Shown piece by piece: positions 45,501-55,460 of a stretch of 64,000 nucleotides of DNA. The position numbers and the translations under genes are program-made. The notes under the pieces are model-generated. The model did not search any database. It was not told the origin of the DNA and worked only from the letters and a program-made list of their open reading frames with translations. How positions within the stretch are numbered: position 1 is the stretch's first letter; every line of letters starts with the position of its first letter. The DNA is taken from positions 231,547 through 295,546 of the forward strand of contig JADLZK010007844.1 in the NCBI GenBank assembly GCA_015847255.1, given 5' to 3'. The stretch is from Hyparrhenia diplandra (Eukaryota > Streptophyta > Magnoliopsida > Poales > Poaceae).

Positions 45501-47250
45501 AGCACGTTGTAGGAATGTGAGAAAACAAACGAGATGCAACAGGGTCGTGCTGATTTCAGATTCATATTTGGTCTATAATCATCCGGCATATAGTAATTGA
45601 TTTATTTTTCTTCTTCCCCAACGGGGTTGCAAAATAATATATATTGACACTAGAATGTGTTGTCACACATCCACGTGTAATTAAAACTGATATAGCCAGT
45701 TCTAGAAACCACTTAGCTGATTTTGGCACAATTCAACCAACAAGGAGATCCAAGAGAACAAATAGATTGTGGTTTGCAAAAGATTACTCCGAGAAGATGA
45801 AAAACAATGGCAAAACGGAGTAAAAGGTAAAACCATATATTGATTAGGTGCCATTGCATCACTCAATATGGCCGTGGTTCCTGATGTTTATAGGTTGGTT
45901 GGACTTATCCCATGGACACTTAAAAATTCATTCTCGAAAGCGTAATTTACTTATGTGGACTACAAATTTAGCTTTCTATATATATATGCATTTTTGTCAT
46001 ATCACCAAGAGGAATGGAATAGCGAAGTTCAAACAACAAAATAGGCCTAGCCAGATTGAAAAATTTGTTAAGCCGATTTTCTCAAAATCAACCAGTGTCG
46101 GCTAATTTAGGATCCGAAAAAAATTTCATTGGTGTGGGGTAACCTCTCATGTTTGTTGAAAAGAATACGTCAAAGTGGAGGTATGAAAATATGTCTCACA
46201 ACTGCAATAATTTCATCGCTGCTGGTTCTAAAGTGCTCATCGCCATCGGTTTTCGCCCTCGTTGATGAAAGTTGGATGCAAACCGGCAACTAAAATATGC
46301 ATTAGTTATTCTGGGCTAGCTACCCTCAGTTGGGTGTCATATTTAACACTGTCATGGCAGACACATAACATGAAATTTATGTGTGGGGTACCCCTCCGAT
46401 TTGTACAACTTTAGAAACCGGATTATGTCTTAGCTCTTTGCTTTCTTTACCGCGCTCATTAACTGGGCTAAATTATGTTTCTCCTTTGTAGATGTGTAAG
46501 ACTTATGGGTTTGAGTTGTATCCTGACTATCAGCTGTGTACCATCTCTGGATGGTACAAGCTGGAACTTTGTTCCCTTATCAAAAAAAGAAACAATTAAT
46601 AGTTCTTCTATGACCAATGGCATCCACTATATATTGCCTACATGTTACTATTTAAAGAAGGGAAATTATTTGTTGTTGTCTGATGTCTATAGAGCACCAA
46701 AATATTGGATTTCAATGCAAAAGAAAAATCACGTACTTGTCTCTTTCCTATTCAATTCTTACAGAAAATGAATTGGGATTCCACATTTATCCTTACGATA
46801 CATTGCATGCAAAGGGAGGAGCCTTATATATCTAAACTTGGTTGACCTCGGGTGTTGTTTGAACCAGTGGGTTTTAGGCGCCAGCAAAAAACAATTATAT
46901 TCATGTACACTCCAGAAGAATTTGAACTTTGTCATATACGATGGGCCTGTTTGAACCAGACATTGAATTTGAGTTGACCGCGCAGGGAGCAATACCAGCC
47001 TCATCCAATTTCAGTGCTCATGGACTTGTATTGTCATATGTTTTTTTTTTTTGACGTCATTGTATTGTCAGATGTTGTTTGCAAGAGCAGGCAAACTGGC
47101 CATGTGGCAGCAAAACATACCACATGCCTCGTCGTCTTTTGCAAGATGTTCATCCTGTTTGAACTTGTCCTACTTCTTTTGACCTTCTTTATCTGATCCA
47201 GGTCGTTAGCATTCATGATACATGTTTTGAACCCTTTGGTACGCATTAGG
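45501..47250 (+). repeat. D2 3' flank and decayed unit E4 (no target site)
   Basis: 45500-46830 copies 34640-35930. The E TATA is present but altered (CCTTATATATCTAAAC near 46822). Between CATGTACAC and AGAAGAATTTG (about 46905-46920) the stretch that carries the site in E1 to E3 is missing. 46920-47230 then matches the E 3' part. E4 should be insensitive to miR2118. Confidence 0.55.
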
Positions 47251-48005
47251 GGAGAACATTTAGAACAGCACACAGCAAGTGCAGGGGAGAACATTGTCTC
47301 TGCGAGGGCAAGATCTGTTATGAGGAGGAAGATCCTGCCGAGGGCCACGCACGTGCCCGGCCACGGGTCTGTGACCACCTACACCGGTAGTGCATCTGGG
47401 CCACCGCATGCCATGCGCCTGCCCTGACGGCCACACACCTGCCTAGGTGGCGTTGAGCTCCGGCGGCCACCAGCATCGGTAACCACGAGATCCGATGACG
47501 ACATCTTGCACAACAGAGGTCACGAGTCACGACTCTCCGGCATTCACCCTCTTTCTGCGTGTGGGGAACGAGCAGTCTTCCATGATTTTTGGGTCCCACT
47601 TGTGTTAGATGAGGTTGGGATAAGCTATATTTTTAGCTTCAATCCTACTCGTCCCTTTGTGAGAGGAAAGAAAAAAAAACAGCTTCACCCAAAGATATTT
47701 TGAAATAGGATGTTTGGCAAAAAAAAAAAAAAAAAAAAAAAAAAGTCACAACAAACAGTTTGTGATGAGGCAGGGTCATTTGGAGTACCATATATATAGC
47801 ATGAGAACTCTATCAAGCATGTAGCATTGTGAAACTAAATTTTCCTAGTCATCTATATAACGAAAGTGACATGGATGAAATCAACAAACAGTTTGTTTCA
47901 GGCATACCAACTTTTTCTTATATAAATAGCTACACTTTGTGCTCTAAATGTAGTTCATTGGTGGGTGAAACAATGATATCATAAATGTTTCATATAAGAC
48001 ATGCG
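47251..48005 (+). promoter_or_regulatory. Upstream region of unit A2
   Basis: 47300-47710 shares a segment with 49600-49860 and 54130-54430 (GCCACACACCTGCCTAGGTGG, CGATGACGACATCTTGC). A run of about 25 A lies at 47719-47743. 47830-48005 is the conserved A promoter with TTATATAAATAGCTA at 47918 and GTGACATGGATGAAAT upstream. No gene is present. Confidence 0.5.
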
Positions 48006-48039
48006 CCTATAAATAATATGCTGCACTCTAGGATCAAGG

Positions 48040-48420
48040 GACAAAGAAATCAGTGAATAATAAGTAGTTATGAAGTAACGGATCAATATATGGCAACATT
48101 GCCTAGGCTTCCTCTAGGAATGTGATACATCAGGAGCTCGAGCCTTAGCTCCAGAGTGAGGCTGTGTCATCCACCACAATGGGAGAATTATTCCACCACT
48201 GCCGGTAGTACAATTTCACTCACCTCGTGGCTCGTTGATCAACATGGATCAGCTTTTTTTCTCCAGTTGTCCTATATGCGATGGCATCTTCTCTGCCTGA
48301 ATAGGACTATCACGCCTCAGGATTCCCATTATCTAGTGGCTCCAAGAAGTCTTCCAGCTATATTCTTCTGAAATATATGTAGTTATAAATTCTTAATCTT
48401 ACATTTCTATTTATATGAAA
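48040..48420 (+). ncRNA. PHAS-like unit A2
   Basis: TATA CCTATAAATA is at 48006-48015 and the site at 48115-48136, about 80 bases past the inferred start. Homologous over its whole length to A6 and A8, and to A1 as far as A1 extends. The 3' limit is set at the conserved GTAGTTATAAATTCTTAATC. Inferred phasiRNA precursor. Confidence 0.6.
48115..48136 (+). promoter_or_regulatory. miR2118-like target site, unit A2
   Basis: Contains GGAATGTGATACATCAGGAG. 18 of 22 positions match the recalled canonical complement. Confidence 0.65.
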
Positions 48421-49377
48421 ATATATCGTCTTGGTCATCTAGACTTTACAATGGGACTGTGTCATGATTAACCAACCAAGTGTTAATTATTGTCTTATAA
48501 ATTTGATCATTGTAATATTCATCAGGTTATCCTTTATTTATTCCACTATTCCACGAAAAACCGTGTGAAATTTTGTTTTTTGAGGAATACATTGACACAA
48601 CAGGAAAATTCCTTTAATTATCATATTAATTGTTTGGAACCCCAATTTATCAGCGTTTTAGATTAGATGGCCTTTTTGACCCTAAAACTACATAAGTCTC
48701 CCCACAGGTCCTTTTCGAAAGGCATGCATAGGTTATCGTGGCAAAAATAATTCACTAGACAGCTGCGCGCACTGCACCAGCAAAATCCTACCATAATCTA
48801 AAGATAGGGGCATTTTAGAGGTGGTTGGCTATTAGCCGCCTCTAAAAATTGATTTCAAGAGGAAGCTCGTTTGAGGCGAATTTTGATTGGAGCATCTTTT
48901 ACAAAAAGGTCTCTCGAATGCAGCAGGGTAGATCTAGTAGATACAACTGTAATTATTTTTTTCAACTATCTTCCCTATTATTCTGAATTTCTAAATTAAA
49001 AAATATATAAACATGCAAATTTTCCGTTAGCTTCTATACAAGATAATATGAGAAGATCAATTTGGATTTTGGAGTGCCATTGCAGAACTCGATCTTGAAA
49101 CGTGTGTAGATTTGTACTACGTTACAGTGCTTCAGAGCTAGTGACTGAGTTCCCAGATCATTGGTGGGCTTGCCTGATCTTCATCATGCATGTAGCATTG
49201 TGAATAACTTTTCCTTGTCATCTACAGAGAAAGTAGTGTCATCGATGACACAAAAAATGTTCTGGGCATGCCAAGTTTCTTTTTATAATGCTAGAGTTCT
49301 TCTCCAAATGTGGTGTGCTCTAAACGGAGCTACTTCTTGTTGGGTAGAACAATAAATGGTCAATACAAGACATGCGT
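48421..49377 (+). repeat. A2 3' flank and A3 upstream region
   Basis: Shared with 50890-51810 and 62060-63200, so it is an ancestral part of the A repeat. It includes a near-palindrome TAGAGG...CCGCCTCTA at about 48816-48844, also present in altered form at about 51310, and an A-promoter-like segment at 49190-49377. No gene is present. Confidence 0.5.
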
Positions 49378-49414
49378 CTATAAAAAGAGCGACACTACAC
49401 CATTGAACTGATAA

Positions 49415-49600
49415 GGAAATCAGCGTATGATAGTTATTTTTGCAGTAGCAGATCAACAACAACATTGCCGGGTTCCCGCTGGGAATGTGAAAGCTAGAGC
49501 CTTATCAGCACGGAGAGCGCACATGCAATCCTCCATCATCGGAGAATTATCCCAGCACTACTTGTGGCAAATAACATTGTTTCCTTGTGCCTCCTAGATC
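49415..49600 (+). ncRNA. PHAS-like unit A3 with a deleted target site
   Basis: TATA CTATAAAAAG is at 49378-49387. Homology to A5 and A9 is high up to GGGAATGTGA (49481-49490) and resumes at AGCTAGAGCC; the TACATCAGG part of the site is gone. The unit may be transcribed but should escape miR2118. Confidence 0.5.
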
Positions 49601-50120
49601 TAGCTGTTCTTCCATCTAGCATGGGTAACCAGAGCTCCGATGATGACATCATGCCCAGCGGCGGTCACGACTCTCTCACCTATGCCGTCGTTCTACGCTA
49701 TGGGGCACCAGCAGTCTTCGACAGCTTTTGGGTGCCAGGTGTGTCAGATGAACTTGGGATAAGTTTTTTTTTTTTGGCTTCATTCCAACTAGTCCCTTTG
49801 GGAGAGGAAAGAAAAAACAGCTTCACTGAAAGATGTTTCGAAAGCTGTTTGCCAAAAAAAAAAAAAAAAAACTGAGCTTCGTGAAGCTGTTAGTGAAGCT
49901 GTGCCAAACATGCCATAAGTTCATTAGGCCAAACTAATAAGTTCATGTAGACAATGTCAGTGCATGCCAATCCACCTATATGGGTATGACTGTATGCCCC
50001 ACCATGTCAACCATAACATAGAGTGTAGTTCATCTATGCCACGTGTTGTATGCTTAATTGCTTATGTGTTGACCAGAACAAAATCCTATTAATCTCACGC
50101 TATCACTCATGCAACAGGAT
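49601..50120 (+). repeat. A-family upstream segment
   Basis: 49600-49930 matches 47460-47750 and 54230-54500. 49930-50120 matches 54500-54720 and 56490-56560. An A-run lies at 49856-49870. No gene is present. Confidence 0.45.
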
Positions 50121-50356
50121 CTCCCTCCATCCCATTGAGATTGTCGTTTTTGAACTCCGTGCCATTTTTTTTTGAACATTCGTCTTATTTAAAAATTTTA
50201 TGTAAATATGTTTTCATAATTTATTTTATCATTGGACATACTTTAATCATAACTTTTTTATTTTATGATTTGCTAAAATAATTTGAATAAAACGAATGGT
50301 CAAACACGGTACTCCAAAGTCAAAAACGACAATCAATCTCCATGGTACGGAGGGAG
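50121..50356. mobile_element. Stowaway-type MITE
   Basis: Ends are CTCCCTCCATCCCATTGAGA and, inverted, CTCCCTCCGTACCATGGAGA, the classic Stowaway terminus, followed by TA at 50357. The left TA is degenerate. The related segment at 56540-56590 lacks the insert. Confidence 0.75.
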
Positions 50357-50900
50357 TACAATGGAACGATTTTTTCCAACTATACATCTTCTCTGTTTTC
50401 CATAATTTAAAAATTAAAATATATAAACATACAATTCTCTATTAGGTTTTTGCGACGTAATATATGATGAGGCATGGCCATTTGGAGTACCATATATATA
50501 CTAGAACTCTATCCTGATTTATTAGAACGCTTAAATGCTAATGTCTGAGTTCCCATATGGTATGTAGTTGGCTGGCCTTCATCAAGCGTGTAGCATTGTG
50601 GAACTAACTTTTCCTCGTCGTCTATATATATAACGAAAGTGACATGGATGAAATATTTGTTCCAGGCAGGCCAACCACTGCCACTGGTACAGTTACCATC
50701 ACCTTGTGCCTCCTTGAAGATCAGCTGTTCTCCAGTCTGTCCTAGATGCTCTGGCATCTTCTCTTCCCCAATAGGACTATGGCTCCAAGAAGCCAGGCTA
50801 CCTTCTCTCTCTCTGCCATTCACGCCTTCCAGGGAGAATTAATTAATTTATCTGAAATATATGTACTTATAAATTCTTAATCCTATAATTTTATATACGA
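50357..50900 (+). repeat. Unit A4, deleted for proximal TATA and target site
   Basis: The A promoter is present to GTTCCAGGCAGGCC (about 50670), then the sequence jumps to CAACCACTGCCACTGGTACA, which in A2 lies downstream of the site. Both TATA boxes, the leader and the site are absent, a deletion of roughly 300 bases relative to A2. It is unlikely to be a normal PHAS transcript. The 104-codon minus frame here is accidental. Confidence 0.55.
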
Positions 50901-51813
50901 AATATATCATCTTCGTCAGCTAGACTTTACAATGGGACTACGTCACGATTAACTAAGTGTTAATTATTGCCTTATAGGACATTTTGTCAAGAATAAAATA
51001 TCAAAGAGACAAAACTGCACGGAGTGATTTTGTATTGACCACGTGAGTGATTACACATGTCCAAGAGAAGAGTACACGCCTTGCAACTTCCAATCGTGTT
51101 CCTTAATGTGCTAATTGAGCACCAGGAAATATTATTTCAAAAACTGTCCCTGATAAAATTGATCATCCTAATAATCATTTGCTTATCCTTTAATTATATC
51201 ATAATAATTGTCTAGAAACCCCAATTTATCTGCGTTTTAGATGGCCTTTTTTATCCTAGAACTACAGTACATGTGTCTTCTCGAAAGGCATTCATAGGGG
51301 TATTTTAGAGGTGGTTTGGATATTATTAACCGCCTCTAAAAATGGATTTGAAGAGGAAGCTCGTTTGAGGCGAATTTTGAGTGAGGCGTCTTTACAAAAA
51401 GGTCTCTAACATGCAGCAGGATACTAGATATGCAACTGTAATTATTTTTTCAACTATATCCCCTATTATTCTGACTTTCTAAATTAAAAATATATAAAAT
51501 GCAAATTCCTCGTTAGCTTCAATACGAGATAATATGAGACTGTCATTTTGGAGTACCATTGCAGAACTCGATCCTGAAACGTGTCTTTACAAAATGGTCT
51601 CTCGCATGCAGCAGGATAGTAGGTGAATGACTTTAGATAATGGTCCTGGCATCATACAAGAATCTAGTGCCATCGGTGAAATAAAAATAATGTTCCGGGC
51701 ATAACAAGTTTCCTTTTATAAATAAGCTAGAGTTCTTCTGCAAATGTGGTGTGCTCTAAATGTACCTACTTCTTGTTGGGTAGAACAATAAATGGTCGGT
51801 ACAAGACATGCGG
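50901..51813 (+). repeat. A4 3' flank and A5 upstream region
   Basis: Homologous to 48430-49377 and 62060-63200. It contains an upstream TTTTATAAATAAGCTAG box near 51713. No gene is present. Confidence 0.5.
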
Positions 51814-51849
51814 CTATAAATAGAGCTACACTACACCATCGAACTGATA

Positions 51850-52200
51850 AGGAAATCAGTGAATGAAAATTATTTTTGCAGTAGCAGATGAACAGCAACA
51901 TTGCCGGCTCCCGCTAGGAATGTGATACATCAGGAGCTTGATCCTTATCAGCAAGGAGAGCACCACTATTTGTGGAAAATACCACCATCGATCCCTTATG
52001 ACTCCTAGATCTAGCTGTTCTTCTATTTCTGCGATAGTTCTCTGGGAGAACGCCGAACTAAAATTCTCTGCTTGGTCGTCCTTCCTCCAGTCGTCCAGCG
52101 GGTCAAGACACGGGCAAACTCAGCTGCGACAATCTCGCCTTCCAGCTGGATTGGTATGAAAAATGTGTAGTAATTGTAAATGTTTCATCCTATATTTTTG
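51850..52200 (+). ncRNA. PHAS-like unit A5
   Basis: TATA CTATAAATAG is at 51814-51823 and the site at 51915-51936. The leader matches A3 and A9; the body from about 51990 diverges from A2 and A8. Inferred phasiRNA precursor. Confidence 0.6.
51915..51936 (+). promoter_or_regulatory. miR2118-like target site, unit A5
   Basis: Contains GGAATGTGATACATCAGGAG, identical to the A1 and A2 sites. 18 of 22 positions match the recalled canonical complement. Confidence 0.65.
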
Positions 52201-52259
52201 TCATTATGAAAAATAATAGTACTGACTAGACTCTAAAATACAGTACGAAATGATTAACC

Positions 52260-52974
52260 TGGTTTTAATTATAATATCAACGGAACTTTCACAGTATTTG
52301 GAAAGAAAGGAGCTATCCGGTACGCTATAGATCTATTAGCTATAAGATGGAAGAACCAAGTCATAGGGAACTTAAGTTGTGGACTGAAACAAAAATCTAG
52401 AGGCCAGGATTCGAAGGGTGTAACAACATTTTCACAGCTTAGGATTTCTGCAGGCACGGCTGAAGAATCTAGGATGGCCACAGTTCGGAGGAGCCGCAGA
52501 TTGGTGATGGGAGGATGCAGTGGTGGGGTGATCTTCGCACAAGCAGCCTGCACAATGAGCCCTTCTAGTGGGGAGGCAGCGGCGGCGAGGCCTTCCCCTG
52601 CAGATCCATGCGATCTTCGGTCGTACAATAGAAAGAGAAAAAAGGAAATTTTTTTATGCTTCCTTGTTCTGTTGAACAGATAGCATGAGTATAATATCAC
52701 TGCAAGTGCTTATTTTAGATTTTGGAGATTTTTTTGACATGTTCTTCTGTGGCCAGCAGGAGTTCTCTGAAGGCCATTGCAGCCCTCCCCGTGTTGTGAT
52801 AACGAAGATATGCAGATGAGGAAAAAAACCTATAGCATATGTCCGAATATACTGATTATGGTGCTCCTATTGACATCCAAAAGGACGGACCCCACTTTAA
52901 TATTGTTATATAGGCTGGTGGAAGGTGGAATAATCAAATAGGGTGTAAACTCTCAGTATATACTTCTGACGCAT
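52260..52974 (+). promoter_or_regulatory. Upstream region of unit B4
   Basis: Matches 30390-30580 and the inverse of 18360-18905. The proximal block TATAGGCTGGTGGAAGGTGGAATAATC (near 52910) is the conserved B promoter segment. No SINE is present, unlike B2 and B3. Confidence 0.5.
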
Positions 52975-53009
52975 CTATATATAGAGCTAGCTGCAGACCA
53001 ACGAAGGTG

Positions 53010-53260
53010 GTATGTTAGAAACGCACTTGAATACTAGCAATGAAACATTAAAGTATAGCAGGTGAAGGTGTCAATAGTGATGAAGGTGGCGACCTGGCCG
53101 CGAAAACATTCAGAGTTATTAGTGGGGATGTGATGCACCGGGAGTTTTGGATCTAGCAGAGATGCAAAATGTATAGCAATGAAACATAGTTCTGCCAGCA
53201 AGGATTTTGTGGGTAGCACCTTTGTATCAGACTCCATGGCAATAAAATAAACGTAACTTC
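53010..53260 (+). ncRNA. PHAS-like unit B4
   Basis: TATA CTATATATAG is at 52975-52984 and the site at 53123-53144. Similar to B1 to B3 around the site (CAGAGATGCAAAATGTATAGC). Inferred phasiRNA precursor, shorter than B2. Confidence 0.5.
53123..53144 (+). promoter_or_regulatory. miR2118-like target site, unit B4
   Basis: Contains GGGGATGTGATGCACCGGGA. 15 of 22 positions match the recalled canonical complement. Confidence 0.5.
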
Positions 53261-53754
53261 CCAGGGTACTCTTCCAACCATTGTAAATGAGCTCATAATT
53301 ATTGATTTATTTATAATTGCAAAAAGAAACACCATCTATACCTCGACAAGAAATCCAGAGCATGAATCTGATATTTGTTCTGATGATTCTTCTTGCTTCT
53401 AATTAGAGATGCTCTTTATTCTTCTTTCATATTTTTTACCTCGTCCGTAGTTACAAACATGGTAGTAGTTGTACATCAATCCTACGCACGAGCCATCATG
53501 AAAGGAAGAGGTTCATGTAGATATTTTCTCCGAGTAAATTCATTTGAAATCGTAGGATGGCAGCCATATTCCTTTGGATTGTTTGACTCTGCAATTTTCT
53601 TATTAAAGTCCTCTATTTCAAAGGCGGCCTTACTCTAATGCCACAGTAGTATTTAGTATACATGGTAGGTCGTTCAATTATTTTCATGGCGACAATATGC
53701 ATCACTGCATTGAGACTGCCGTTATATAAACTTCGTCAACCTGAGTGGCTAAAG

Positions 53755-54110
53755 TAGCACTGGAGGGTGTTATTAGCTATCAGAAAATGGAAAATAAATT
53801 CACAGATCTCAAAAAAGAAGAAAATACACGCCTCTAGTATGGAATGGTTGACTGAAATAGGGTAGGGTGATCACTGAGGAGCATGCTGATTTGCTGACTA
53901 GTATGCTATTCGGAGTTCTGACAGTCCTTAGAGGGGATCCTAATGGGGATGAGATGCATGGGGAGTTTTAGTATGCACACAGGTACACCGAAAGCACCAA
54001 GGGAGGCGATGGTCACAGATTTACTGATTTCACTAAACCAAGCTACTCGGGCGTGGTATATAGCATATACAGCCACTCGCATTCTTCTCGAGTCTGCTGT
54101 CATTAGCTGG
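53755..54110 (+). ncRNA. PHAS-like unit C4
   Basis: TATA TTATATAAAC is at 53722-53731 and the site at 53944-53965. Nearly identical to inverted C1, with over 150 bases matching without change in the part past the site. At about 54112 it passes into the A upstream segment. Inferred phasiRNA precursor. Confidence 0.5.
53944..53965 (+). promoter_or_regulatory. miR2118-like target site, unit C4
   Basis: Contains GGGATGAGATGCATGGGGAG, the same as C1. 15 of 22 positions match the recalled canonical complement. Confidence 0.5.
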
Positions 54111-55054
54111 GCTGAATAATGTTTCTCTTTTGTTGACCGCACGCCTACACCGGCAGCGCATCTCAGCGACCGCGTGCCCTGAGCCTGCCCTGACGGCCAC
54201 ACCCCTGCCTAAGCTGCCTTGGTGGCGTTGAGCTCCGGCGGCCAAGCATCGGTTGCCACGAGCTCCGATGATGACATCTTTCCTAATGGTGGTCGCGAGT
54301 CTCTCCCCTGCGCTCTTCTTGTGCATGTGTGGCACCAGCAGTCTTCTATGACTGTTGGTTCCGACTCGTGTCAGATTAAGTTGGTATAAGCTACCAATTT
54401 AACTTCACCAAAAATATGTTTTGAAATAGGGTGTTGCACAAAATAAAAAAAGAAAAGAAAAAAAGAAACAGGTCACAATTGCTCATGAAGCTGTTGGTGA
54501 AGCTGTGTGCCAATTATGCCCTAAATTCATTAGGCCAAACTAAGTTCATTTGGCCAATTTCTATGTATGCCAATCCTCCTGTATGGTTATGACTGCTTGC
54601 CCAATCATGTTAACCATAACATACAGTTTTGTTCATGGTACCAGGTGTTGTGTGCTTATGAGTTCTCCAAAACAAATTCCTATTAAACTCATGCCATCAC
54701 TGATGCAACAGGATAGATTTATCAAATACAATGGATCGACTTTTTACCAACTATATATCTTCACTATTTTCCCAAATTTCAGAATTCCAATATATAAACA
54801 TACAATTTTGTATTAGCTTCTGAGATGTAATATACCTTCAATCTTGTAGCGTTGTGAAACTAACTTTTCCTCATCGTCTATATATATAATCAAAGTGACA
54901 TGGATGAAATAATAAACAAACAATTTGTTCAAGGCATGCCAATTCTTATATAACTACCTAGAGTTCCAGTGCACCACTGCTGGGGGTGTGCTCTAAATGT
55001 AGTTCTTTGGTAGGTGAAACAATGATATCGTAAATGTTTGATACAAGACGTGCG
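54111..55054 (+). promoter_or_regulatory. Upstream region of unit A6
   Basis: 54130-54500 shares a segment with 47360-47700. 54840-55054 is the A promoter (CTTTTCCTCATCGTC, GTGACATGGATGAAAT, TTATATAAC). No gene is present. Confidence 0.5.
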
Positions 55055-55094
55055 CCTATAAATAATGCTGCACTCTCAAAACAAGGGATAAAGA

Positions 55095-55460
55095 AATCAG
55101 CGAATGATAAGTATATATGAAGTAACAAAACAATATATGGCAACAGTGCTGAGCCTTCCACTAGGAATGTGATACATCAGGAGCTTGAACCTTAGCCGAA
55201 GAGAGAACATGTCTCATCGACCACAATGGGAGAACTATGTGACCAATTCCCGTGGTACAACTCTCGGCCCTGTCAGCTGTTCTCCGGTCTGTCCTACATG
55301 CTCTAGCATCTTCTCAGCGCTGCCAGAATGGGACTATGAAGCCTCGGGATTTGATATCGATTCTCCGGTGGCTCCGTGTCAGGCCACGTGCTCTCTCTGC
55401 CGATCACGCCTTCCAGCTACAATTAATTTATCTGAAATATATGCAGTTGTAAATTCTTAA
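55095..55460 (+). ncRNA. PHAS-like unit A6
   Basis: TATA CCTATAAATA is at 55055-55064 and the site at 55162-55183. Full-length homologue of A2 and A8. Inferred phasiRNA precursor. Confidence 0.6.
55162..55183 (+). promoter_or_regulatory. miR2118-like target site, unit A6
   Basis: Contains GGAATGTGATACATCAGGAG. 18 of 22 positions match the recalled canonical complement. Confidence 0.65.
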
